A stretch of 14,583 nucleotides of DNA, taken from NCBI RefSeq assembly GCF_000330505.1, contig NW_004443569.1, positions 67,136-81,718 on the forward strand, in the 5' to 3' direction. This document shows positions 1-6,484 of the stretch, one piece after another. Position numbers and translations under genes: made by a program. Every line of letters starts with the position of its first letter. Position 1 is the stretch's first letter. Source of the DNA: Entamoeba invadens IP1 (taxonomy: Eukaryota > Evosea > Mastigamoebida > Endamoebidae). A model generated the notes under the pieces. That model was not told where the DNA came from and made no database searches. It was given only the letters and a program-made list of their open reading frames with translations.

Positions 1-47
1 AAAGAATTCTCTTTTCAGAGGTACCGCTCTTGGGAGGTTTTACTGTA
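1..47 (-). mobile_element. Terminal inverted repeat of a Tc1/mariner/pogo-type element (partial, runs off the left edge)
   Basis: Read on the minus strand, the sequence ending at 45 begins CAGTAAAACCTCCCAAGAGC and is preceded outward by TA (46-47). CAGTAAAACCTC closely matches the tips of known pogo-like terminal repeats (Emigrant/Lemi1 type), and TA is the target site of the Tc1/mariner superfamily. A second ACCTC follows about 16 bases further in, giving the internal sub-repeat common in such ends. The segment is clearly less AT-rich than the following 200 bases. Only one end is in the window, so a full transposon, a MITE or a solo fragment cannot be told apart. The match is from memory of the family, not from a search. 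Confidence 0.45.
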
Positions 48-242
48 TATACTACAAACATATAATAATTTAAGATATTAAAAAACATAAAAAACTATTA
101 CAATAACCACAAAGGTATATATTGTAAAAGTATTTCTAATTATATCTTAACAAACAAAAAAGTTTTACTTAACCGTTATTTTTTTACACTTTTATATTGA
201 CCAAAATCAATAATTTTGTGGTTGAGTTTAGTAAAATTGTAA

Positions 243-250
243 TATAAATA
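243..250 (+). promoter_or_regulatory. TATA-like element of the secreted-protein gene
   Basis: TATAAATA lies 25 bases upstream of the ATG at 275. This agrees with the very short leaders known in Entamoeba, where a TATA-like box sits about 30 bases from the transcript start. No clear GAAC element or AAAAATTCA initiator is seen. The spacing supports 275 as the real start. Confidence 0.4.
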
Positions 251-274
251 TCAGGCCATAACTCCGATTTACAA

Positions 275-1003
275 ATGATGTTCTTATTCTTGTTAATTAT
301 ACTTTCGGCTGCAAAATACAAAGTTTATAATGTGTCTCTTGATAATCCAACTATTAACACTAACGAACTTTATCAGAGAGATAAATGCACCACTTGTTGC
401 AGAATTTTAATTGCATCTTCATGGAACTATGATCATAATAAATTGTTCACTAACGAAGATTATAAAAACAACAATGGACGAATTTTTGTTATGGACATGG
501 AATTTGACTATATTGATGAAATCAGAGAACCAACCGTTTTTTATGAACAAGCGATACATTTGAGACCATTTATTAAAAACAGAGATTTTCAATTTTTTGA
601 ATTTGCACCTTATAAAATGTTTATTTCATTTGTTTATCCAAAAAGAGTTCATGACATTAGAGCTGGAGCAAATGTTGGTTCTAGACTTATAATTTGGTCT
701 AAAAATCCGCCACTTTCAGATGCTCCAGGCACCCAAAATCAAAGATTTATATATGTCCACCCATATGACACAGAGTACTACGTATCAGACTTTGAAAGGA
801 AATGGAGAAAATACAAAAACCATTTCTTTTTACCTTTTTATAATCAGACTGATTTGTGTTATGAGGGATGTGTAAATGATTTTACCGATGAAGGATGGGC
901 AGGACAGAAACAATTCAAAAACAAACCTGATTTACACCAAATAAAAACCGTCAATTGTGATCAGTATTCAGTGAAACAAATGTTTACTCCAATATTTGCT
1001 TAA
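275..1003 (+). CDS. Small secreted protein with weak ricin-B-like (beta-trefoil) motif
   Basis: The product is 242 residues. The first 13 or so (MMFLFLLIILSAA) form a classic signal peptide with no later membrane segment, so it should be secreted or lumenal. Six cysteines occur in three places (CTTCC near residue 40, CYEGC near 195, one near 229), which suggests disulfides, and NVS and NQT are N-glycosylation sequons. Around residues 128-162 the pattern D-x-R-x-G-A-N-x-G-S-x-L-I-I-W followed by N-Q-R-F resembles one ricin-B lectin repeat (G..l..W...NQ.F). Only one such repeat is visible, so a full beta-trefoil fold and sugar binding are inference. The start is ATG ATG; the first was chosen because it sits 25 bases after a TATA box. 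I do not recognise a named family. It stands alone between spacers. Confidence 0.8.
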   Translation: MMFLFLLIILSAAKYKVYNVSLDNPTINTNELYQRDKCTTCCRILIASSWNYDHNKLFTNEDYKNNNGRIFVMDMEFDYIDEIREPTVFYEQAIHLRPFIKNRDFQFFEFAPYKMFISFVYPKRVHDIRAGANVGSRLIIWSKNPPLSDAPGTQNQRFIYVHPYDTEYYVSDFERKWRKYKNHFFLPFYNQTDLCYEGCVNDFTDEGWAGQKQFKNKPDLHQIKTVNCDQYSVKQMFTPIFA

Positions 1004-1123
1004 CCAATACGGGTGTTTATTTTTTATTATGACATAAACATTTATTAAAATTTTTAAAGTGGTTTGTAAGTGTTTTAAAAAAATATTAAAAATATCATTG
1101 TTTAATTGTTTAATATTATATTA

Positions 1124-1149
1124 ATATAACACAAAAAGTTGTGTTATAT
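1124..1149. repeat. Perfect 11-bp hairpin
   Basis: ATATAACACAA (1124-1134) and TTGTGTTATAT (1139-1149) are perfect inverted repeats around a 4-base AAAG loop. It lies about 120 bases past the stop of the secreted-protein gene and abuts the MITE-like element at 1150. A role in 3'-end formation or as a remnant of an element end is possible; neither is shown. Confidence 0.6.
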
Positions 1150-1245
1150 CATGGTTAGACGAATAATTCATTAAAGCTATTATCTATAATAAAAATTATG
1201 TTAAAAAAATAATCAAATATTTTTTTTGTCTAACCATGGTTATAT
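1143..1245. mobile_element. 89-bp MITE-like element with 7-bp target duplication
   Basis: Perfect 11-bp terminal inverted repeats, CATGGTTAGAC (1150-1160) and GTCTAACCATG (1228-1238), are bracketed by a perfect direct repeat GTTATAT (1143-1149 and 1239-1245). This is the layout of a cut-and-paste insertion: element 1150-1238 plus target duplication. The 67-base interior is AT-rich and non-coding, so the element is nonautonomous. A duplication of 7 to 8 bases would fit the hAT group best, but the family is not identified. Part of the inverted repeat is itself a palindrome (TAACCATGGTTA at 1231-1242), which somewhat weakens the case. Confidence 0.5.
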
Positions 1246-1537
1246 TCAAAAATGATTATGACCAATTATAAAACTTCGAAGATTTTTTTGACATTTAAAT
1301 AATATAAACGTCTAGTATTTTTTCGGTTGTATGATGTTTTAAATTTTGATTATTATAAATAATTAAAAGATTGGTAAAGGAAAATAAACATATTAAAAAA
1401 TTTTATGGACTGTTCAAAATAAAAATTAAGTAATTTGAAATTAGAACTATTAATTAAATAATAACAGGTTAAAAATGTAAATAAAAAAATCGAAAAGACA
1501 AGATTCAAAATTTAAATATCTTCGTATACTTTTATGT

Positions 1538-1553
1538 TATAAATATATATAAA
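1538..1553 (+). promoter_or_regulatory. TATA-like element of the LRR gene
   Basis: TATAAATATATATAAA ends 34 bases before the ATG at 1588. The following leader is A-rich (CTAAAAAAACAAAAACAACA) and free of ATG, as in Entamoeba leaders. The AT background makes chance occurrence likely, so this rests mainly on position. Confidence 0.35.
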
Positions 1554-1587
1554 TTTCCAACTAAAAAAACAAAAACAACAAACTTAA

Positions 1588-2400
1588 ATGAGCCGACTTT
1601 ATTCATATCATCTTATGATTATATCGAAGTACTTCAAGACTATTGAAGACTTTATTCATTTAGAATTTGTATCAAAGAAATTTGAAGACAATATGGCAAA
1701 GTTTCATTACAATCCCATTCCTCTAACAATAAAAACAAGAAAGTACTTTCCACACCTTCAGACCATTTGTTTGTATTCCGTCGAAGATGAAATTTTTGAT
1801 GATGACGAAGTGTTTTCACGAAGTGTTGAGTTTGTAGTTTCAACATCTGTTGCTCTTCAAAATAGAAATGCAAACATCACTTACAAAAATGTTCACTTTA
1901 CTGAGAAAGACAGTGAAAAATATGTTGATATCCCACACAATGCACACATTAAAGTTGTTGAAAAAGTCCCAAATTCGCCAGTGCCTACATTTTCGTCGTC
2001 ACAGTTAAAACACATTATCATTCCAGAAGGCGTCACTGAAATAACAAACCGCGCATTTCCTACAAATTATGACGGCACAATATCACTTCCAAAATCACTC
2101 ATAAAACTCGGAAAGGAAACTTTACATTATATAGAAGTAACAACTCTAACATTACCAACAAATCTTCTTTTCATTGGAAATAATTGTTTTAATGGAGCGG
2201 CTTTGGAAAAAATAGAAATACCTGAAAGTGTGATTTCGTTAGGAGACAACTGTTTTAAACATTGTGAAGACTTGGAAGAGGTGATTTTATCTCAACGTTT
2301 TTTGAATGATAAAAAAAGACTGGGACTCGGAAAATTCACAACACAAGCGATTAATAATGATAGAGTCACACTAACAAGAAAAGTGTTGCATTATGAATAA
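1588..2400 (+). CDS. BspA-like leucine-rich repeat (LRR_5 / TpLRR) protein, short member
   Basis: The product is 270 residues. Residues 1-70 (YHLMIISKYFKTIEDF, then KFHYNPIPLT) form the N-terminal domain that heads many Entamoeba BspA-like proteins. Residues about 145-255 carry four to five LRRs of the Treponema/BspA type (IPEGVTEI, LPKSLIKLG, LPTNLLFIGNNCF, IPESVISLGDNCFKHC) with a period near 23. It has far fewer repeats than its neighbour at 3991-5316, and its C-terminus (LGKFTTQAINNDR) departs from the repeat. No signal peptide, membrane segment or C-terminal prenylation box is seen. Family knowledge: related E. histolytica proteins have been reported at the cell surface; the ligand is unknown. 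The ATG is well placed after a TATA-like box. A 171-bp foldback element starts 25 bases past the stop and may shape the transcript end. Confidence 0.85.
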   Translation: MSRLYSYHLMIISKYFKTIEDFIHLEFVSKKFEDNMAKFHYNPIPLTIKTRKYFPHLQTICLYSVEDEIFDDDEVFSRSVEFVVSTSVALQNRNANITYKNVHFTEKDSEKYVDIPHNAHIKVVEKVPNSPVPTFSSSQLKHIIIPEGVTEITNRAFPTNYDGTISLPKSLIKLGKETLHYIEVTTLTLPTNLLFIGNNCFNGAALEKIEIPESVISLGDNCFKHCEDLEEVILSQRFLNDKKRLGLGKFTTQAINNDRVTLTRKVLHYE

Positions 2401-2424
2401 CATTTTTAATTGTTTTTGTTTAAT

Positions 2425-2595
2425 AATATTGTATAATAATTAGGCTTCGCACACAACAATTTTATTATTATAAATTAGTATCTAAAAAAGCTAATAAAAC
2501 GGGAAAGAAATATTGACCCGTTTTATTAGTGTTTTTAGATACTAATTTTTTATAATAAATTTCTTGGGTGCGAAGCCTAATTATTATACAATATT
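2425..2595. mobile_element. 171-bp foldback MITE-like element
   Basis: Perfect 28-bp inverted repeats lie at 2425-2452 and 2568-2595, and pairing continues inward with small bulges: ATTAGTATCTAAAAA and CTAATAAAACGGG (to 2503) match CCCGTTTTATTAG and TTTTTAGATACTAAT (from 2517), leaving a loop of about 13 bases. Nearly the whole element can fold into one long stem. TA GGCTTCGCAC at the left and GTGCGAAGCC TA at the right would suit Tc1/mariner-type TA insertion, but the symmetry extends 16 bases beyond those TAs, so the true ends are uncertain. No coding capacity. It sits directly 3' of the LRR gene. Confidence 0.7.
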
Positions 2596-2781
2596 TCATA
2601 ATTTTTATTTCTAAATAACAGTGAATATATAAAAAATTTTAATAGTAATTAATGTAATGTAATTAAATGGATGAATTCAAAATTACAATTAAGTTATTTA
2701 TTGACATGTTTATAAATATTACTTCAACTATTCTATTGTTTAAATGGACAGGAAAAATTAAGTAAAGTGATTCTTTAAACC

Positions 2782-2935
2782 GTGCAACTTTGACGTGTCA
2801 GTGCAACTTTGTTTATAGTATAATTATAATAAAACAATTATATGTTTTTAAAAACAAAACAAGAAAACAAACAAATTTCTTTAAAACTATTACTTTAATT
2901 AAAATACTATAACTAAATTATAACTAAAGTTGCAC
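2782..2935. repeat. Imperfect inverted-repeat element with GTGCAACTTT ends
   Basis: GTGCAACTTTG occurs twice in direct orientation (2782-2792 and 2801-2811), and its complement AAAGTTGCAC lies at 2926-2935. Similarity extends inward: the left copy continues TTTATAGTATAATTATAA and the complement of the right continues AGTTATAATTTAGTTATAG. This looks like a degenerate MITE of about 135 to 154 bp. No target duplication was seen. Confidence 0.4.
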
Positions 2936-2947
2936 AAATCTTCTCAA

Positions 2948-3049
2948 TTAGTTATTTGGGTTGCACCATTCAACCATCTCGTGTTTACCTAATTTTGCAG
3001 CGAAAGAGTCTTTGAACCACACGAATTTGCTTGTTTTCAAGTTTTCGTT
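2948..3049 (-). pseudogene. Coding-like relic, C-terminal end of an unrecognised protein
   Basis: On the minus strand, 33 sense codons end in TAA (2948-2950) and read KFVWFKDSFAAKLGKHEM then VEWCNPNN near the C-terminus. The composition (two W, balanced charge, non-AT-driven residues such as A, G, V, W) and locally higher GC look like protein-coding sequence rather than AT noise. The frame is closed upstream by TAA at 3050-3052, there is no ATG in a sensible place and no intron acceptor was found that would rescue it. I do not recognise the family. The 12-mer TGCACCATTCAA in the EWC part recurs at 3073-3084 where it again reads EWC. Best guess: tail of a dead gene. Confidence 0.3.
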
Positions 3050-3973
3050 TTATTCACTTAATTCTTAACATCTGCACCATTCAAAATCAATATAAAATAC
3101 TGTTTTATTTGTTTTGTATTACAATTGGAAATCTGGATGTTTAATACTTTTTATTGAAACAAGCAGTTAAATTCATCATCTAATTATCGAGTTATATTTT
3201 ATGTTGATTTATAACATAATCAAAGTTTTTGTTTTTGTTTTTGTTATTGTTGAAAAATAGAGTTTCCCCTTTATTGAAAGTAAAAAACAAAGAAAAAATA
3301 AAGTTTCACACTTATTAGAAATTACTTTACGTATATAACAAATATTTAATATAAATAACATTATTTGTAAAATTTAAGATTATCTTAAATTTAGATAAAT
3401 TCAAATTTTGTTAAGTGTGCTTAAAATTTCAAAAAACATAACAAAAAATATGTTAAATATGAATTATACAAATTATTTGTTTATATTAAATGAATGTATA
3501 GTTTATAGTTGATAATAAAATAAAAATTATATTATATAATATAGTAACAAATAATAAGTAACAATTTTAAATCACAAACATGTGTTCAGACTTTCCTATT
3601 AATCTCTTTCTACACATTTCATTTTTATTATTTTTAGTCCTTTAAAATAGTTTAATATTTTTAAAAGTCCACACAATATATGTTTAGTTTCAAGGAGATA
3701 TATTTTAAGTATATTTTTAATTATATTTTTATTATTAAACAAATTAATCATTTAAAAAGCATTATTTAACTGTGTTAACAAATATAATATCACCAAAAAA
3801 TAATAATACGAATATATACTCAATTAAATTTTTATACCAAAATGATTGATTATAAAATAATTGACAAATAATATAATAACAATTTTAACACTAATAATGT
3901 GATGTAATTTGGTGTTCCAAAATGCGTCTTTTTAATGTTTATTATTCATTTTGTATTTGATTTGGTAAAACCA

Positions 3974-4009
3974 AACTGTCAATATCAAAAATGTCAACTC
4001 TTGACAGTT
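3974..4009. repeat. 9-bp inverted repeat enclosing the ATG of the broken LRR gene
   Basis: AACTGTCAA (3974-3982) and TTGACAGTT (4001-4009) are perfect inverted repeats with an 18-base loop that contains the ATG at 3991-3993. A smaller one, TTTGGT AAA ACCAAA, lies just before (3961-3975). In RNA this could hide the start codon, but it may be chance. Confidence 0.4.
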
Positions 4010-5316
4010 ATCACTGCATAATAGTTTCAAAGTACTTTAAGACTATTAGAGATTTCATTCGATTAGAATTTGTCTGTAAAAAGTACAAAGGCAACAAGGA
4101 GAAGTCCCATTAAAACCCAATTTCATTAACTCGCAAGACTTTTAAATACTTTCTAACTATTGAAACACTTCATTTGTTTGATGTTGAAGATGAGACTTTT
4201 GGAAATGGTATTATTGGAATTGTACAAAACTTAAAAAGGTGCTTTTTAGAAGTGAATAAAATGTTTTATGAAATTATTGTGTGGTTTAATGTTGATTATA
4301 TCATTGTCGATAAAAACAAAGATCGTAACTTTATTTTCAAATGTGTGACATATACAAAAACGGATCGAGAGAAGTTTGGAAATGAAATATTTGATTGTGT
4401 CACATCACTTGGTGAATATTGTTATTATAATTGTGACGAATTGAGCAGTGTTAATATACCATCAAGTGTTACATCAGTGGGTAATGGCTGTTTAAGTCGT
4501 TGTATAAATCTTAGTGCCATAACACTACCCAAAGGTGTCACAATGTTAAATAGTAACTGTTTTGAAGGGTGTAAAACATTGAGTAACATTATTATACCTC
4601 TTCAAGTCTTAAATATTGGTAACTGTTGTTTTAGTAAATGCACTAGTTTAAGTAGTATACATGTCTCATCCAATGTCACATCATTTGGTCACAATTGTTT
4701 TAGCGATTGTAACAGTTTGAGCAGTTTAGAAATACCACCAAGTGTCTTAAGCATTGGAAATTTCTGTTTTTTGGGATGTAACAATCTTGGTAGTTTGAGT
4801 GTTCCATCGAGTGTAACATTTATTGGTCACAACTGTTTTAATCGATGTGTTAATCTCGTTAATGTAACATTGTCTGTACAAGTCACATCAATTGAACATG
4901 ACTCTTTTTATAAATGTAGCAACCTTAAAAGTATATTACTCCCAACTTGCGTTTCAATAATAAAAGAATGCAGTTTCTGGGGGTGTAAAAATTTGAGAAC
5001 AGTACATGTATCATCGAGTGTAACATCCTTTGGCAATCACTATTTTTATAAGTGTTATAATCTAAATAAAATAGTAATACCGGCTGGAGTTGAAACTATT
5101 GGTAATAGTTGCTTTGAAAAATGTAACATGCTAAGCATAGTAATTATACCAACCAGTGTTAAAACAATTGGTAATAACTGTTTTCAAGAATGTGTTAATC
5201 TGGAAAACATTGATGTACCATCTAATGTCACATCAATCGGTCAAAACTGTTTTTCAGCACACACTAAAGTTTATCTGAAAAAAATTGAATTGATTTTATT
5301 AATTGAATTTGTGTGA
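3991..5316 (+). pseudogene. BspA-like leucine-rich repeat protein interrupted by a TAA at codon 41
   Basis: Starting at ATG 3991 the frame aligns without gaps to the LRR gene at 1588: SKYFKTIRDFIRLEFVCKK against SKYFKTIEDFIHLEFVSKK, then SH*NPISLT against FHYNPIPLT. The stop at 4111-4113 is TAA where the paralogue has TAC (Tyr41), a single-base change. After it the frame stays open for 400 codons to TGA at 5314-5316 and keeps about 12 tidy 23-residue LRR_5 repeats (IPSSVTSVGNGC, SVTFIGHNCFNRC, TSIGQNCF). The usual linker (TYTKTDREKFGNEIFD) is also intact. So decay is recent, or the tail is still made from an internal start. The last repeat loses its closing Cys and ends LLIEFV. No intron with Entamoeba-type GTTTGT donor spans the stop. 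An assembly error at one base would also explain it. Confidence 0.75.
4261..5316 (+). CDS. Possible translated remnant: LRR repeat region from the first in-frame ATG after the stop
   Basis: The first in-frame ATG downstream of the nonsense codon is at 4261, giving 351 residues that hold the linker and all the BspA-type LRRs but lack the conserved N-terminal domain. Gene finders that need an ATG would probably report this model. I see no promoter immediately before it, so translation is doubtful. It is the same locus as the interrupted gene at 3991-5316, listed to make the alternative reading explicit. Confidence 0.4.
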   Translation: MFYEIIVWFNVDYIIVDKNKDRNFIFKCVTYTKTDREKFGNEIFDCVTSLGEYCYYNCDELSSVNIPSSVTSVGNGCLSRCINLSAITLPKGVTMLNSNCFEGCKTLSNIIIPLQVLNIGNCCFSKCTSLSSIHVSSNVTSFGHNCFSDCNSLSSLEIPPSVLSIGNFCFLGCNNLGSLSVPSSVTFIGHNCFNRCVNLVNVTLSVQVTSIEHDSFYKCSNLKSILLPTCVSIIKECSFWGCKNLRTVHVSSSVTSFGNHYFYKCYNLNKIVIPAGVETIGNSCFEKCNMLSIVIIPTSVKTIGNNCFQECVNLENIDVPSNVTSIGQNCFSAHTKVYLKKIELILLIEFV

Positions 5317-5375
5317 GATTGTGGTATTAACTATTTTAAATACATTAAAGAAAATAGAATAATTGTTTGTGTTAA

Positions 5376-5450
5376 GTTGTCTATATTTGCGAGATTTGTG
5401 AGTTAATTATAACACAAATTGCACAATTGTAAGTATTTTATATAGACAAC
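5376..5450. repeat. 75-bp element with 11-bp terminal inverted repeats
   Basis: GTTGTCTATAT (5376-5386) and ATATAGACAAC (5440-5450) are perfect inverted repeats. Inside, TTTGTG and CACAAA form a second weaker stem. No flanking duplication is visible. It begins 60 bases past the stop of the broken LRR gene. It could be a tiny MITE or a hairpin in the 3' region. Confidence 0.45.
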
Positions 5451-5921
5451 GAACATAATAAATATTTAATTATGAAATACTTGAAATATTTAAAAATTCA
5501 AAATATGTCAAATAGTATAATTGAGTTTACATTTTTACTTATTTTGAATAAGATTTTGTTTTAAAAAGATATGGTAAAATTGAGTATTTTTTTAAATAAT
5601 TTTAACTTTAAAATAATTTTAATAATTAAAAAACTTGATTTTAATATATTATAATTAATTTAAAATTGTTGAACATTTACAAATACAATGAAACAATGGA
5701 ATGTGAATTCACCAAAAAAAATTTTTTTTATTTACCAAAGATGAAATCTTTTATATAGCTTCTGTAAAACAAAAGGAATTTTAAAAAAATCTTTGAAATT
5801 TGAGAAATATATTTTAAGTTAATGTTATTTGGTTTTAAAAAGAAAAAAATGCCGATTTACATAAGAACAAAGTCTTTTAGTTAATATAATTACAGTCAGT
5901 CTTTAAACTTTATCTAGTCTT

Positions 5922-6089
5922 AAAAGTTATCTGGTACCTTTTGGACATTATGGATTGGAATATTTCGGGAAGCCTTCCCTGAAACCCATCCCATTTGTTT
6001 CGGGTTTTTTCACGCTTAACCTAATGCCCGATTTTTAGACAAAATTAAAGCTATTTTATGTCCGATAGATAACTTTCGAGACCAGATAA
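5922..6089. repeat. Dispersed inverted-repeat element, copy A
   Basis: AAAGTTATCT (5923-5932) has its complement AGATAACTTT at 6067-6076, and the overlapping TTATCTGGT (5927-5935) has ACCAGATAA at 6081-6089. GGACAT near the left arm pairs with ATGTCC near the right arm. The left part, through GGAATATTTCGGG (5957-5969), is shared with a second copy at 11384-11449. A GC-richer internal hairpin (GGGAAG/CTTCCC) lies at 5967-5980. No coding capacity; likely a nonautonomous DNA element. Confidence 0.5.
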
Positions 6090-6183
6090 TGTTAAAATAC
6101 TGACTCTATGAACTTTTATTTTAAATTTTGAAACATTAAAAACAACAACCCAATTATTTGAAATTGATAAGATACAAGAAGGA

Positions 6184-6389
6184 TAAAAAACCGCTTCTGT
6201 CTTTTTAACCGCTTCCTATCGATTTAATAGTTATTTAATAACATTATAATAAAAAGTATAATACAAATTACCACCTTGAACAGAAAAAGTCTCCACGAGG
6301 CATATTCAGCCTTCATGATAAACAGTACTATACATTTTATTATATTAATATTATTAAAATCTATAAAATCAAGTGGAAGCGGTTTTTTA
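6184..6389. mobile_element. 202-bp TA-flanked MITE in the kinase promoter region
   Basis: TAAAAAACCGCTTC (6184-6197) and GAAGCGGTTTTTTA (6376-6389) are perfect 14-bp inverted repeats. Taking the outer TA as target duplication gives an element of 202 bp (6186-6387) with 12-bp ends, matching Tc1/mariner-type insertion. AACCGCTTC is repeated directly 18 bases further in at the left end (6207-6215), the sub-terminal repeat arrangement seen in pogo/mariner ends. The interior is non-coding. Its right end is about 95 bases from the kinase ATG, so it may supply or disturb promoter elements. Confidence 0.6.
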
Positions 6390-6484
6390 GCCCCCCTGTA
6401 ATGTTATTTTGAGTAATATTGTACATTAAGTTTTTATTTACTATAGATTCTAAACTCTAAAATTAAGTGACGATTTACAATCAA

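Larger units (their letters stand above)
1004..1587. other. AT-rich spacer between the secreted-protein and LRR genes
   Basis: No coding sequence is supported in either strand. The left half holds a hairpin and a small MITE-like element, listed separately. From 1246 to 1537 the DNA is simple AT-rich sequence in which I see nothing else. The promoter of the LRR gene occupies the last 50 bases. Confidence 0.7.
2596..3990. other. Long AT-rich spacer upstream of the second LRR gene
   Basis: No intact gene is present. The first part holds an imperfect inverted-repeat element and a coding-like relic on the minus strand, listed separately. At 3370-3392 there is a perfect palindrome, AAATTTAAGAT-T-ATCTTAAATTT, and CACACTTA (3307-3314) has its complement at 3412-3419, possibly another degenerate element. 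From about 3430 to 3960 I see only simple AT-rich DNA. Confidence 0.6.
5317..6484. other. AT-rich spacer upstream of the transmembrane kinase
   Basis: No coding sequence is supported. Three inverted-repeat elements are listed separately (5376-5450, 5922-6089, 6184-6389). Between 5451 and 5921 there is only AT-rich DNA with homopolymer runs and I see nothing else in it. From 6390 to 6484 lies the presumed kinase promoter: a pyrimidine-rich CCCCCC tract at 6391-6396 and a weak TATA-like CTATAGATT near 6440, neither convincing alone. Confidence 0.6.

Noticed and set aside
3307..3419. Possible MITE between CACACTTA and TAAGTGTG
   Set aside because: Only 8 bp of inverted repeat with no flanking duplication in very AT-rich DNA; too weak to call.
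4050..4180. An intron removing the TAA of the LRR gene
   Set aside because: No GTTTGT-type donor and TAG acceptor pair brackets the stop, and residues on both sides align to the paralogue without a gap, so nothing needs removing.
4174..4260. TTG start for the LRR reading frame at 4174
   Set aside because: TTG is not a credible start here. The frame really continues upstream through the TAA to ATG 3991, as paralogue alignment shows.
4390..5270. Regular 69-bp periodicity, CRISPR-like at first glance
   Set aside because: Units are divergent at DNA level and encode 23-residue LRRs; there are no identical repeats with unique spacers.
6467..6484. Six-codon upstream extension of the kinase starting at GTG
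   Set aside because: GTG is not a normal start in a eukaryote; ATG 6485 begins a good signal peptide and is preferred.
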